From Cinnamomum chago (taxonomy: Eukaryota > Streptophyta > Magnoliopsida > Laurales > Lauraceae): a stretch of 64,000 nt of DNA. This document shows, piece after piece, positions 1 through 13,746 of this stretch (positions are counted from its first letter, which is position 1; each line of letters begins with the position of its first letter). Made by a program: the position numbers and the translations under genes. The stretch spans positions 67,771,501 to 67,835,500 of the forward strand of contig CP142451.1 in NCBI GenBank assembly GCA_038049695.1, written 5' to 3'. The notes under the pieces are model-generated. The model searched no databases and was not told the DNA's origin. It was given only the letters and a program-made list of their open reading frames with translations.

Positions 1-510
1 CCGCGCCATCTCATTCAGTCTCGGCTATACAGAAGCTATACAACTGCATCCCTTGGCCACGACCCCATCAGGACAGGGCCCAAGAAAGGGATTTGATGGG
101 ACCTCAGCCGCCAACAGATCAGGGCAAGATCATGCCCAATGTGACTGGCATTAAATGCAGTATGGGCTGATCGGACCCTCATTAAATGCAATGAGGGCTG
201 TGATGGACCTTCATTAATGACTCTATGGGCTGATGAGACCCCCGTCACATCATTAGGCCTACAGGCACAGGCACCAAAAGAATTTCTCATATAAGGCATG
301 GGACAACCCAAAGAGAAGGTATGCATTCCTAATACATGCAACCAGACACCTCCCTTTCTTCTCCGATCAACTACTAACTTAAGCATCAGAGAGCCCTGTG
401 CTGCCCACAGCCAGGGTCTTCTGACCGCTCTCTTCTCCCGTTTCAGGTTCACTAGATCGCAGCTACCTCTCCGGTACTTTGAGTAAGTCCTTGAAGGCAT
501 CCTAATCTTG
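1..510 (+). repeat. Probable LTR fragment of an old Ty3/gypsy (Tat-like) element
   Basis: The stretch looks like the promoter part of a plant LTR. There is a TATA-like catataagg at 288-296, then a pyrimidine-rich leader with ctccgatcaactactaactt and aagcatcagagagccc (361-396), wording I associate with LTRs of the Tat/Athila side of plant Ty3/gypsy elements. No second copy, primer site or coding part is visible, so the assignment rests on recognition of the leader wording only. A 184-codon open frame on the opposite strand here has no family resemblance and is taken as chance. Confidence 0.35.
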
Positions 511-3500
511 TGAGTATATTTTTTGCACTTACAGTAACTTTCATTTAATGAGCTCAAAGTTTGATGGAGGATATCACCAAAGATAGTCATTTCGTTTGTT
601 ATATAGTTCCTGTCCCTGGTACCTCAACAAAATTGAAAATAATAAGTACACTACTAAACAGGTTTTAGGTGATGCTAACCCTCAAATAACTCCTCGTTAC
701 TCTTATTCGCTTCTTTCCTCATCCTATTCTTTCTCCTACCTTATTAATTCCTTAATTTTTCTGGCAGTAAGAACAACAGAGCATCATCCCTTGCCTACTT
801 CTGAAATGTTTGCTTGGATCCATTGCTGCTATCATCAACTATAATGCTAATAAAGTCAACAGCCATATGGGATTGATTTCAGTTTCTCATACACCCCAAA
901 CCTGAAGCGTCTTGTCTGGTGCATTCTTGACAATCATGCAATGATTTTGCTATTGAATATTTATTGCCAAGAGGAAATCATCTTTTCAAAGTTGAGTTCT
1001 ACGCTGGAAATTGCTTCCTTGCCTTAATCAAACAAATCTGATTTAAATTCTTGGGATGTGTCGTGCATTTTTGGACGAAGATCGAATATAAGTTTTTTCT
1101 TTGCTCTGAATTTTGTTCCAGGAAATATTCCTTTTATAGTTTACGTATGTACACAGCACAGCAATTGTATAATTATTATTGCATTTTTTGTTTGCCGGTG
1201 TAATAGTTAATGGTGCACTGGTGTGTGGTAGTTTTGGTCTCCAGTCACTGAATGGAGCAGAATGGAGTTGTCCAAGGTAGTTGTGGAACCTTAGGTTTGA
1301 GACATTTACAAGTGGGTGTCCCACCTTCTGGACCGTTTGGAGTGGTAGGATACATAAGTTGTCAAATTACAACCATAAGTTTAATGGTTCAAACCAGAAT
1401 TACAAAATTTTGATAAAATGTGTTGACTATTGGCTTCCGATGGCACTTCAAATTGGCCATAATTAATGTGACGCAAATGACTTGTAACGTTTTGAGTCTT
1501 CTTTTTGGCTGCTCCATGGAGAAAGCTTTGTTCTGGCCTGCAGCCGTACTCAGTAAAGTTTTAAAAAATTGGAATAGAAGAGCGAGTGGGCCCCCATTGA
1601 TTCAAGTAGGCTCGGATGAGTCACATGGATTCAGCTGAGTCAGGATGATCGCAGTCTAGGACCAATATGATTCAAAAATATGAAAAATAGCAAGGAATCT
1701 TAAAAAATATAGTTCTATGAATTTAATATTTTAAGAACTTTTGTGTTTCATTCATTAGTAATGAATTGAAGTTGTCATATGTTTTCTGTTAGGATAAGAT
1801 ACTGTCTCAGTATAAAGATTGCAATAGTAGTACAAGAAGTTTGAAACTATTATCCCTCATCCCCATTGCCCAGAAAGCAAAGAGGAAAGAGGACATAGAT
1901 GACTGACTACTCTCATCCCCATTGTCATAGGTATATGTATTTCATTCAGTCAATCAATGGTAACACTAATCTTCAATTGCTTGAGGGTGTTTTTTATTTT
2001 TATTTTTTTTTGGTGTGCGTGGAGGGGGGGTGGCGGCGTGGTTGGGGTTTAGTTTTGATCTTCAAGAGTCAATGTAAAACATTCATATGAGTCTCCTACA
2101 GCTTTTGCTGATAGAAAAATAGAAAATGAATGCCGAAAATTATGGGAATCAGCCAAGTAGGTGAGTTGGGGGGTTGCTCCAATAGGTACCTACAGAGTCC
2201 ATTCAACTCGGACTCCACTGATTTTTAGAACCAAGGTCCTCAGTCTGTGTTTCTCTAGCCACCTCATGGAAACCAAAAACTACCACCTGCAAGCTCCTTT
2301 AGAAGCTATCGATGTGAGAAGTGCCGCCCTGTATCACCTTTGCAGTTACGTTTGACTCTCACCTTAGAAAATCAGATCATGCTCAGAGTAAGGCATTGTT
2401 GCACTCAACTGTCTCTGATAACTTTTGGTTTCATTGGTTTTCAACTTGTTTCAAGATTACACTCAGACAGTGCAAAGAGGTAAAGAAACAATCCTCATGA
2501 ACACTTCCTAAAAGAATGGAGGTACAAAGAAATATCAATAAAATTTTGAGAGGTAAGATTGTACGGCCAAGTATTTTATCCCAAATAGGAATGGTCATTT
2601 CAAAAATTGGGGGTTTCACTTTTGTGAAAGTTTGGAATGAGGAGAATGCTACAAGAGATCATCATCAAGGATTTAAAAAAAAGAAGTTTTGGAGGGCATA
2701 TTGGCCGCCCCAAAAATGATACTTATCGGGTGAAAGTATCGTCACTAAGCAGTTTTCCACTTGTCTTTCTCTATAGTTCTAGCTTATCAATAATTTGCAT
2801 CTTTGACTGACAAATGAGTGACCCATCTTCTGCGGACAACATATACCATGGGACTTTTACTTTAATAGGTTACACCATGGGACTTCATCTTAAATATCTT
2901 TCGTTAACTTGTCCATAATTAAGGCAAATAGATAAGGAGTAAAAGCAGACCCTCAGTGAAATCCAACTTTAATTTAGAACTCCATCAACCAACGGTTTTT
3001 TGCACTCAATACTGCCCTTCAAAGGGTATGCCTTTTCCGCATACATAATTCTCCAACACTAAATGGTCTTTGCAGATGCTTGCCAAATAGCAACATCTAC
3101 TTTAATCAAAATCTGATGGCACGTCATACTCTAAATGTTGCAATTGCCAACTTTTAAAGACATGAGTACAGTCGTTAAACACAAATGATGAGGTCAAGAA
3201 ATGCCTAAAGAATAGAAGAAAGGTACTAAAATGGTCAAAGCCATGGTTATCTGATTCGCAATTCACATTCAAATTCGCAGTTCATAGTTCGATACTCAAT
3301 CAAATTCGAAAATTTGATAGGGTATGCTCATTTAGTTCGTTTTTCAATTTGATTAATTTGAAGTTTAAGTTCAACAAGTTCGATCCATTAATTCAAATTT
3401 GTGACTTGATGCATTTGGCAATGATTCATAGGTCTAATATAACATGCATACACAAAAATATTCAGATGAGGATCACCCTCACAGCTATTATAAGCTATGA

Positions 3501-4476
3501 TGCACGGATACTTCAAAATGGGCAACGTATTGTGCCGTATCATATCCGATACTCCACTTTTTACATGTAAAATCCATGTCCCTGTAATGTCTATGACGTG
3601 TTCCTGTCATATCTGTGCCATATCTGGGCATCATAGATTATAAGTGGTCCATCCTATTTTTCTGGCCACCTGGTCCACTTACAATCAAGATATCCCCTTC
3701 ACATGCATTACTCACTCTAAATTGCCATAATCCCAAAATTTTAGTTCATCCAACCATCACTTGCCGTTAGATTAAAATCCAAAATGCAAGACGACTTCCA
3801 AAACTATTAAATTTGAGCAATTTGGGTCTTAGATGGAGGAGCACCAAATATTCTCTCTGACTTTCAAATTTTATATACAGATTTAAAAGGAATACATTAC
3901 ATGGTCAAATACCATCTTTCGAGTGGACACAAATATCCAGCCAATATCTCACAAAGGCTTCCCCCATGCCTGGACTTGATAAAAGAAATTCGCTTGCTTG
4001 GTGAGACAGTGGACATGTGGCATTGAGGAATGACCCAATGGTCTCGCCATACTAAAGATAGCTTGATTGATTAACCATGTAAAAAGATAGGCTGAGTAGG
4101 AAATTTCAGTTATTCAATGAAAGGCAATAATTTATAGCCATCCAATGTTTTTATATTCATCATCCATTTCAGTTTCTTTGATCAGATGATTAGTAATATT
4201 TGATAAAACTGATTTTTAACAGATAATTAATCTAATATGCCATTCTTTCTGTGGTGGGGCCACTAGGACACCATCTAGTCTAAACAGAATGTACTGCACT
4301 GTTGCATGGTAATTTGGTATTATCCTCTCATGATTTTCATTGTCACTATCCCCATTAATGTGAGACTGTAACTAACCCTCTCCTCTTTAGTATTCCTTCC
4401 TGAATTCCACCGAATCACAAAATTTTAAACCTCCGAGCAGAACAAACCGGATCCCGAATAATTCAAAATGAACTAC
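511..4476. other. Old intergenic or intronic DNA without recognisable genes
   Basis: About 4 kb of AT-rich DNA. All open frames are short (93 codons or fewer) and none resembles a known protein. There is a T-rich then G-rich low-complexity patch near 1988-2050. The stretch 3240-3380 is rich in attcg/aattcg words. If the candidate exons at 4477-4871 are real, this would lie downstream of a minus-strand host gene and its 3' end would start here. No transposon ends or target duplications were found. Confidence 0.5.
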
Positions 4477-4871
4477 TCAGAATTCGACACACAATCCAGT
4501 GTATAAGGTTACTATGGTCAGAGCTAGCATATACCCATGATTCAGAAGACTTGAGACTGATTTCTCCAGGTGATCACCCACGTCCACATTACTGGAGGAA
4601 AGCGCTGATGATTGTGAATTTTCTACGGACGTCATCTTTAGCTCAAGATCACCACTGCCAGCATAAACATATAAAGCATGATAATAAGATATCTTTTACA
4701 TTTACTGAAGTACATCAGTACCATTAACACCTTCTCAACGATAATTGAGAATTGGCATAGCCACAGGTTTAACTTCCTTGAATATGTAAAAAGTGCTCAA
4801 CTGCGAGCCTATAGTCAAATTTACTCTTACCAATCTGTTCCTATATTTTCACTTATGTCCATACAGCGATA
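4477..4871 (-). CDS. Candidate last two exons of an unidentified host gene
   Basis: On the minus strand a 41-base exon (4871-4831) is followed by a 176-base GT-AG intron (4830-4655) and a terminal exon (4654-4477) that ends in TGA. Phase is kept across the junction and both exons are open, giving 72 codons in all. The acceptors read tttcctttttgtaag and gtttatgctggcag; the donor is gtaagag. The predicted C-terminus is acidic and serine-rich and then ends in a short hydrophobic stretch (YMLALTIVTLYTGLC, near the last 17 residues) that could be a tail anchor. I do not recognise the family. Upstream exons were not found; they could lie above 4872 or beyond the LTR nest at 6211-24002. It could still be a chance open frame. 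Confidence 0.3.
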
Positions 4872-6205
4872 CTTACAAAAAGGAAATGGAGATGAACTTC
4901 AATAAACTTGCAGTTTATAAATGCCCCATTTCCATTCATTCTGCATGTCATTTCTGCCAAACCCCACCACAAAAGGAGGTGTCCCTATGATCCTAATTAG
5001 AGGACCATCAACATCAGCAAAGGGCCTATGAAATGGCCAGTGAGAGGAAAAATAAGATTGACCATCCATCTTACAAGGGCTCCATCAGATGACTATCGTG
5101 GTCCAGTCAAGGTGAACAAAAGCCCATATGCAATGAATCCCTATTCAACACAAGCAATGATGGTGGGTGTACCCAGTAGGTCCAAGTCCAACTTTGTCTC
5201 TATTATAGTTTGACGTTGTTACTATCACAATTCAAAGCAGAAAGGAAAAGATGTTTTATGAATTGCATGTGTCTGAATCAAATGTCCAATTCCTTTATAT
5301 AAATGAATTACAATGATAAAAGGGGAACTGCATCCCTAAGATTACATGATAGACAAGATAACTAAAATTACATCAATAAAATCTATTGTTCTTATCGACA
5401 CTAAATTACAATAGATTTATAGGTTTTGGTCCTGTGGGCCTTGAGCCTCTGAGCCCCGAGTCCAAGAGCCTTGTGGGTCATGGGCCTGTGGGCCTTTGGA
5501 ATTCTTATAATAAGGTCCACACAAGGCAACGTGGCACGGGAGCGGAAGGTCCAGATTTTGTGGGTCCTGTGGCCCTCGATTATTTGGGAAACTTTGGTCA
5601 ATCAAATGGCCTTTAGAGTTTAGGCCCATCTGAATCGGTGCTGAATCAAGCATATGATAAGGGATCAAATCTAAACTAAAATGGAGTTAATTTGGATTTC
5701 AAATTAGATTATAAAAATGCTGAATTTAAAGTGGGCCCAAAGCAAAGCCAGATGAGTTATAACCAGGACCATAATGAAAATGTAGGGTCAGCCCATGTGT
5801 ACACTTCTATACTTGGCTCTCCATGCTAAAAAATGGGGCCCATAGCCCACAAAATATGGGGCGTCCAGTGACCCCCTATGCAAGAAAGTTGAAAATTGTA
5901 AACTTACCAATGAAGACTCCAAGAGACGGAAGGCTTCACAAGAAGTATAAAGAGGCAGGAGAAGAGAAAACTTCTACATAAGGGGCATCCAATTTAAATT
6001 TGAATAAAGTAGAAACTTTTCAATTTTAACAAATTCCTTCTTTTTAGAAATTTGTTGAATTCTATAAGGACATTTATTTAAAAAGTTTTCTTAATTAGTT
6101 AGGTTAAATAGAGGGGGCTAGGCTTTAGTAGAGATTAGGGCTCTCTTTTGTTATTTTAACTACCCCATGTTGGCTTTGTTATTTTTCTTCTTCAATAACA
6201 GTTGC
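4872..6205. other. Non-coding DNA, possibly intron plus old repeat remnants
   Basis: No supported gene. Part of it (4960-5215) reads like an old dispersed repeat. 5416-5520 is rich in gggcc/tgtgggcc words, which opens two overlapping minus-strand frames of no known family. The last 200 bases and the sequence on the far side of the LTR nest (from 24003) were contiguous before insertion. That joined stretch (ttcaataacagttgc to the left, tatgctctcttctcc to the right) resembles the R/U5 part of an older LTR, but I could not find its ends. Confidence 0.35.
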
Positions 6206-6210
6206 ATGCT
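6206..6210. repeat. Left target-site duplication of solo LTR S1 (atgct)
   Basis: The five bases atgct just before the LTR start are repeated at 24003-24007 just after its other end, which is the normal mark of an LTR element insertion. Confidence 0.9.
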
Positions 6211-6839
6211 TGTCACGCCCCCAAACCAAGAACCTCGGGGGTGCGAATGGGATTAAGGGTAATTATATTTTTCTTTCTCCCCAAGATCCGCGTGTGTGAA
6301 GACGACACATTCCAATACACTCTGAATATTTTGCGGAAGCTTTCGTGGTGTTACAACCCGGAGTCCGTGGCCATCGGATTCCGCGTCGCACTCAACCTCT
6401 AGCATATAACTATTATGTCAAGAACCATATCAGACTGGAGTAACCATCACAACAAAGTACAGAGCTGACAGTAACAGAATATTACATTCCCATATGTGTT
6501 TCGGTTACAATTATCAATGTGCATTAATTAAGAATCCCAAGAAAAGGCTAATAAAGCCATACAATAACAAGTTAATAACCACTACCCATATGTGACGCAA
6601 CTCCGATGTCAAGCTCAATGTCTACATGACATAGCCGACAAAACGACCTGCAAAACATGGCTCCATAGCCAACAAAAGCACTCATCTCGGGACGAAGAAG
6701 TCCGGACCTGAGTACCAAAAGTAATAGGTCAGGCACGACGGTCTAGCAGGTGGATGAAAAGATAATAAATATACTAAAGAATAAAACATGTGATAAATCA
6801 CGCTATTTGATCAAATGCTGCATATAATTAAACGGTTGC

Positions 6840-7345
6840 AAAATCGTGGATCTCCTGACAAATCATGTATTCGTTTCAAGCATGGGCAAAACATGGAGAT
6901 CTAACAAGACATATGTTCATTTACATCATCTATAAAAGCATAGATATTTGACAATCGGGTGTTCGTCTAAAACATGTGTAAATATAGAGGTCTGGCAAAA
7001 CAAACGTTCATTTGAAACATATTTAAAAGCATTGGTATTCGACAAACCGAGTATTCATTTAAAACGGGTGTAACCATAGAGATCTGACAAAACCGATGTT
7101 CATTTGAAACATATGTAAAAGCAGGGATATTTAACAAATCGGGTATTTATTTAAAACAAGTGTAAACCTAGAGATCTGGCAAAACAAGTGTCATTTAAAA
7201 CATATTTAAAAGCACGGGTATTTAACAAATCGGGTATTCATTTAAGACATGTAAAAACATAGGGATCTGGCAAAACACGTGTCATTTAAAACATATTTAA
7301 AAGCAAGGGTATTTAACAAATCGGGTATTCATTTAAAACGTGTGT
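6840..7345 (-). repeat. 91-bp tandem repeats inside solo LTR S1
   Basis: Five to six diverged copies of a unit with the landmarks gatctggcaaaac, ttcatttgaaacatat, aaaagca and tatttaacaaatcgggtatt. The spacing of the gatctggcaaaac landmark is about 91 bases. The same unit occurs in the other orientation in both LTRs of N1 (30815-31620 and 36600-37115). Spacing and unit are unlike CRISPR, and the array lies wholly within an LTR. Confidence 0.85.
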
Positions 7346-7586
7346 GTATACAAGGAATGGGAAACAATATAACAATAATTGAATTTACCTTGGAAAATAT
7401 TAACACCTGTTTAAATAATAACTTTCATAAAAGAAATGAATCATTTACTGGAAAAAAAATAAGCAATATACAACATGTAGGGTATCCAAGGAATTGGGGA
7501 TTAGCAAGATGGCAACCACACGAAGCTAAGTCCTCTATCACTAAAGTGACAGAGCAATAACTAGGCATTGATCTCAGTCACTCGAG

Positions 7587-7591
7587 GTGAG
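7587..7591. repeat. Left target-site duplication of T1 (gtgag)
   Basis: gtgag precedes T1 and is repeated at 21615-21619 immediately after its other end, a perfect 5-bp duplication. Confidence 0.92.
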
Positions 7592-8969
7592 TGTCGCGAC
7601 CCCGGAACGGATCCCGGGCCCGCGACGTGCGTTGTGTGTACATTGCATTTTTGAGATATTCTTTCCCACAGGTTCCCGCGGTGAGGATTCCCAAGAACAC
7701 GCGGAATCTGACTCACACGATCAAGTATGCGGAAGCGTGTAGCAAAACACAACAAGATGAGCACCAATAAAAGGTTTAAGTGCTATAACAAATAATAACA
7801 AGACATAGTATCAAAGAAAGAAACTAACATGGCATTCCCAACATAGTTCAAGTTATAAGGCTAACACGAAAGTAATTTAAGTTTAATTACAACCCATAAG
7901 AGGCCAACAAAGGCCAATACACTTCTCCAAAGTAATTAAAGGAAACCCCAACAAAAAGATGACGAGACTCAAGAACCCGTCCGACGTCTAGATGACATCG
8001 TCGGGCTGCCACTCTCTCACAGGGGTTGGCTCATAGCCTCCTCCTGACGCTCCTCCTCAAAGGTAACGTCTCCTGCACCTGGGCACCAACAAACAAGGGT
8101 CAAACACAACGGTTTGGCAGGTAATCAATTTAGGTGCAAGCATGAAACAATAAACATTTTAGAAACCTATAATAAATCCTTGATTTGAAATACTACAATG
8201 ACTGAGATGCATTTACAGAAGTATTTAATCAAGCTGAGATATTAAAACAAACTAGCATGAGTACATATAATATCATGAATAGTTACAATCCACAAAGAGC
8301 CCATCCTTTCTCTATCAATTATATAATGAAAAGAGCAAGCACGCACGACAAGCACGATATACATAATATAAGCACGACACGATTTCCCACAAAGACGGGA
8401 ATTTCGGCCGCGGAACCGGACACGCACGATGTGTAATAAATACACGACCAGTCTGTAGACAGTCCACATGTTTAAGGACCCCCAGACAGTGGATCAAACT
8501 AAAAGGGCAGTCCAAGCTCAGTGGTGTTACTTAATTCATGAATGCACAAAACACACGAAACACTATCAAAACATGTCTAGATAAAAAAGGGGAAAATCAC
8601 TTATCAAAACACGATGAACACGACTAGCAAGGGCATAATTAATATGCATAACACGCTTAGAAAGTGATCCCCTTTTTCTTGAAACACATCTTCAAAACGA
8701 GCTTGTATTTAACTTCAAAACGAGTATACGATGATATCCATTATATCGAAACCAAAGTACGAATACAAAGCCTATCGAGCTCATGCAAGGACCTTTGGTT
8801 GATCGTTGTGCAGTCGAAGCCCAGATGTTGGAATCAAAACAGAATTGGTGCCCCAGAAGTTCAAGGACATCTAGGGTTTCGAGTGCATAATATCAGGCTA
8901 AAGGCCACTTAACATGTTCTAGTTTTCATTCTTGCTAAGACTCTTCAAAATAGGCAAATTGTCAATTTC

Positions 8970-9405
8970 GGTCACCTCGCGGTCAGGTGTCGGCTAGCCG
9001 AACTAGGGTCTGGCGGCTAGCCGCCAGCTGACTGACATGCTGACCGCTGGAAATCTAGGTCCAACATAGCCCTTTGGAAAAGGAACTGAACTGACTGCGG
9101 TTAGCTTACGGTTAGCGGAACTGAGACTTGGCGGTTAGCCGTAAGGTGACCGTAGGGCTGATCGCGGGAAATCCAGTATGAAATATAGCTCTCAGGAAAA
9201 GGAGCCGACAACGCGCGGTTGGCCAGCGGTTAGCCGGCATGGGGTATGGCGGCTAGCCGCTTGCTAACCGTCCAGCTGACCGAGACCCACTATCGAAATG
9301 TCAGCTTCTGGAAAGGGAACCGCCGAGCTCGGTCAGCTCGCGGTTAACCGAAATGAGGATTTCGGCTAGCCGCCAGCCGACCGACGGCTGACCGAAACTG
9401 CACGG
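8970..9405 (-). repeat. Array of GCTAGC-centred palindromic words in T1 left LTR
   Basis: About ten variants of ggcggctagccgcc / gcggttagccg / tcggctagccga in some 430 bases, separated by gaccg/cagctgacc spacers. Many words are near-perfect palindromes rich in CpG. The array recurs at the same place in the right LTR (19975-20405). Confidence 0.85.
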
Positions 9406-9655
9406 GAAATGCAGTTCAGATTTTCACATTTCCTTCTTCCCTTCTTCTTGTTTCTCCTTCCACTTGCACTCCCTGAGCCTACATGCTCTCCAAGGGACAA
9501 AACACACATTTTTCCCAATTTCAAACATTCAATCCAAGGAAAACATGATCATGAAGCTTATGAACATATTTATATACAAAATTTCTAAAACAACAATGAA
9601 GCTTAAAATACACATGCACAATGGTCCTATAGAGATTACTTGCCTTGACTAATGC

Positions 9656-12600
9656 CGTCGCGACCCCGGATCGGGCCCCACGTGATTGATTCGGGATCGG
9701 GACTAAGTGAACATCAACAGTTTATTTAAAACATACATACATACATTTATTTATTTAATTTCCCACAGGTGTCCGCGGTGAGGATATCACAACCATAACT
9801 GAACATTTCTATAGAGTGCGGAAGCGTGTAGCAAATCAAATAGTCAGACTATCTATAGTCGTGAAGACAATAACATCAAGTATAAATTACTGTATCAGAA
9901 TGGGCAATGAACATTAGCATGTTACCCAAAGTAGGTTAAGGTTATACACTTATCATTTAATTACAATCCCCAAAATAAAAGGCCAACGAAGGCCAATATA
10001 GACAAAACAATAACCCAATGAATGGTTAAATAGTTCCCCTCAAAATGTTACGCCTCTCTTAGCAACCCGATGTCTACATGACATCGTCAGCGCGCCACTC
10101 GACTAGAGGTTGCGGCTCACCTACCGCCTGCTCTGGCTCCTCCTCAAGGAAACCGGCAACAGGACCTGAGTACCAAAGCAATGGGTCAGACACAACGGTC
10201 TGGCAAGAGGATGAGAAGATACAACAACATATAATAATAAAGGGAATACCTCGAAAAGCATAGAAATCTGTTTAAATGAGAACTCTCATAGAGTAGATAA
10301 ATCACTTGTTAGAAAACAGGTAAATAATGTAAAACCATATAAGGTAACCAAGGAATCGGGAACTAACAAGATGACAATCACATAGAGCTAAGTCCTCTGT
10401 CACTAAAGTGACAACAGTATCACGGGATGTTGATCTTAGTCACACAAGGTGAGGAGAATCAACGCAAATCATATATACAATATAAATATACGGGACGGGA
10501 CCACGGTAGCGAACCGGGTATCGGGACGGGACCACGGTATTAGACCGGGTATCGGGATCCAAACTGCAGCTGGCGGGACGGGAGAGGGATCTCCAAGTCG
10601 GTGGATCAAACCGACAAGGTATCCAAGCTTAGTGATGCCGACTCAAAGGTCAAATAACAAATTGGGACATATGCAAGTAAATCAAGTACAATAAATAAAC
10701 GAGCAAGACGGGGGTGCTCAAGGGCACACTGTCATTTCATGTCGGGCAATACATTTCGGGACAAATAACTGTTACTAGTGTAACTATCATGCTTTTGGGA
10801 AAACAAATCATATAATACAAATCTTGGAATGAAGTGAAACAATGAACTATAACAATTTCTGTAAAAAAATATTGGTTTCAAGATTTGTTTAAGGTGAATA
10901 GGGGTCCCGTATGTCGATTGTAATGATAACTTGGTACTCCTTGAGTTTGAAGACATTCCGGGCTCCTTATACACTTTGAATTTTCAAAACTTCGAATGAC
11001 ATCCTTGTGATATGGTTTCTTTCTCGAATGGCCTCATACAATGCATAGTGAATCTCCTTTGATCGACAAAGCTCAGCGCTCGAGCGAACCGGAGAGTTCG
11101 CTCGAGCGAGGAGCTTTTCGAAACCTGGGGAATTTCGGTTACCTGGCGGTCAGCTGGCGGTTAGCCGCCGCTGAGATGGGCGGTTAGCCGCTGGATGACC
11201 GCGCAGCTGACCGCGGTTGGGCTGCAGAAATGCAGCTTACTGGAAAGCTAACCGCCAAGTGCGGTTAGCTGGCGGTTAGCCGCCGATGGGTTCGGCGGTT
11301 AGCCGTTAGCTAACCGTGGAGTTGACCGAGTTTTCAGGTGGAGAAGTGTGCTCTCTGGAAAAGCAACCGTGACATTTCGGCTAGCTGGCGACTGGCGGCT
11401 AGCCGCCGGGTGACCGCAGGCTGACCGCCAGGTGCGGGAAACACCCACTGTGTTCAGATTTGAGCCCTTTCTCCTCCTCAAAACCATTCTCCCCACTTCC
11501 ACTTGGTCCCTGCAATATAACTGAGCTAAGATCTCCTCCAATGCCTCTATCTACACTTCTTCAAAACCCCATCATGTGTTCACTCCATCACTTCTTCCAT
11601 ATCAAGTCCAATACAGAGGAAGGAGGAAGGAAACCATTTCACAAACATTCATTTAGGATATATCCAAAAGACAATAAATGCTAAACCAACATGTTTACAA
11701 AACATTAAATGAGACTATCAAGGTGCAAAAAGGGCATTTATTTCAACCATAAACACATTAATGGAAGCATGAAAATCCATAAATGCTTCACCAAACCATT
11801 TAAAACTTAAAACACTCCACCATTCACTTGCCTCAAGTCCAAGCTAGCTGTACCAAGCCTCAAGGCACCTCTATAGCTCAAATCCAAGCTACAATAAAAA
11901 ACCCCCAAAACAACCCTAAAATGGGTTACACAAAGAATGAAAATGATAGAACTTTCAATAATGCAATGTAGCTTCTCAAGGGCTAGAGGAACACTAATCT
12001 AGGAGATGGGGAGGATTACTTACTTGGATGACCTTCAAAAGAAGAGAACTAGCTCAAAGAAGATCTCAAGGTTGGAAGATTTCTCCAAAAATGGTATCAA
12101 GATGAAGCTTGCAAGTCGAGGGAGAGGTTGATGATCTCCATTTCGAGTTTGGTGCAAGATTGGTGAGGATTAGAGATGGAGAAGCAAGAAGAAGAAGAGA
12201 AAAGCAAGAGAAAACCCTAGGTTCAGTTGTTGTGCTGGAGCAAGAAGAATGGAATGAATGAAGGGTTGGGTTTCTCTTTGTTAACACATGAGGTTTGGGT
12301 CCCACAACTAAAGGAGCTAGTTTGGCTGAAATCATCTCTTTCGGGGTCTCGGATGGATTCGACGAAGAAGGAAGAAATGATCGTCGAAATATTTAGTTTC
12401 TAAAAAGTATATATTTCGCGGGTTTCGGGAATATCAAGTTTTGGGTACAGATTTGGTGTGCAATGACTGTTTTGCCTTCAAGGCTATGAAATCGGGTTTC
12501 GGGATCTCAAACGGAATCGGGATCAACATGAAAGTTGTAGGGATCATTAAAACGAGTAAAACGGGATTAAAATCATGAATGCAAAAACGTCTGATAAAAC

Positions 12601-12794
12601 CTCAACATATGCAATGACATGAAAAAGGAACCCCCAAAGGGCCCTTCTAACACAACGAAATCGAAACATACTAATTAGCCCAAACTAGAATCGAGGCTAA
12701 TCCAACCCAACTTAGCCAAAATCACTAATCAAGCTTAACACTAACACGCAACTTAATTAGCACTAATCGGGTTCACTCGGGTCGGGGTCTTACA
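9656..12794 (-). mobile_element. S2: solo LTR nested inside the left LTR of T1
   Basis: A 3139-base minus-strand LTR reading from gtcttaca at 12794 (LTR start tgtaagac) to cgtcgcgacccc at 9656. It is flanked by aatgc at 9651-9655 and 12795-12799. The uninterrupted target is seen in T1's other LTR near 20665. It is the same family as the LTR at 44067-47225 (3159 bases). No interior is present. It contains both CTCGAG-centred words (11070-11115) and GGTTAGCC-centred words (11140-11435). As the innermost layer it is the youngest event in the nest. Confidence 0.93.
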
Positions 12795-12799
12795 AATGC
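12795..12799. repeat. Right target-site duplication of S2 (aatgc)
   Basis: Matches aatgc at 9651-9655; the pair flanks S2 exactly. Confidence 0.9.
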
Positions 12800-13746
12800 T
12801 AAATACTCCTCTCAAGCACTTCACTCAAGCTATTCCAATGCTACAAGGAAACCCAAGAAAACCACACAAACTCACTCAAAAAAATGGAACCGAAGAACCC
12901 ATTTTAACAAAAGGGTTTGTAAACATGAAAAACATGATCTTAAGGAACCAAAATAACTCCATGAAAGATATGAATGGAAACTCTTACCTAGCAATGGCCA
13001 CACAAGGAGGAATGAAGAAAATGTAGAGCTTGTTCCATAAGAAACTCCAAGAAACTTGTATTGATAGAGAGCTTGCAAGGAGAGGAAAAAGATGATGGTC
13101 TTGGAATTCTATTTGGAAATCTCTAGCTAGATCATGCAAGGTGAGGAAGATGGAAAGGAAAGAGGGGTTTTTTCAACCCTAGGTTAAGAAAGTTGCAGAG
13201 ATTTGGTAAACTGAATGAAAAAGATGAGGTTTAGGCTTAAAACCTTAACAAATGGGTCCCAATGAACTTGAACCTTGAAATGACAAAAACATGATCTTGT
13301 GGACCTCGAATGACTTCGACAAAGAAGAATAAAACGATCGTCGAAATATCTAGTTTCCAAAAAGTATATTTTTGACATGGTTTTGAGATCTCGAAAATTG
13401 TGTCCAGATTTGTGCATAAAAGACAATTTTACCCTATTTGGGCCAAAACTTGGGTTTTTGGGCTTCAAACATGAATGGGCTAAAAATGAAAGTTGTAACT
13501 CATAGAAAAATCATTCGAAAGAAATCATAATCACAATCACACGGAAACTAACACGATCTTCCCAAGCTTACACGTACACTCGGGCATTTCCGAGTGTTTC
13601 TAACTAATATTAAACGTTCTCAAAATTCCCAAAGCTATGTCCAAGACTAAACTAATTACTTTTAACCCAGCAACAACTAAACCCACTTAGGACTAAACAC
13701 GTACTAATCGCACACTAATCGAGTTGGTCTGGGTCGAGGTCTAACA

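Larger units (their letters stand above)
7592..13746 (-). repeat. T1 left LTR (3' LTR), interrupted by solo LTR S2
   Basis: It matches the right LTR (18600-21614) along its full length once the S2 insertion and its duplicated 5 bases are set aside; lengths are then 3011 and 3015 bases. It starts with revcomp-type end tgtcgcgaccccgg and finishes gtctaaca at 13746, next to the polypurine tract. It carries the GCTAGC word array at 8970-9405. Confidence 0.93.

Noticed and set aside
36-590. 184-codon open frame on the minus strand
   Set aside because: It lies antisense in a probable LTR fragment, resembles no known family, and has odd composition for a plant protein.
5401-5668. Two overlapping minus-strand frames
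   Set aside because: They arise from gggcc-rich low-complexity DNA and share no family features.
8242-8515. Repeated 66-75-codon frames also seen at 19250-19523
   Set aside because: These are the two LTRs of T1. Two near-identical copies give no evidence of coding.
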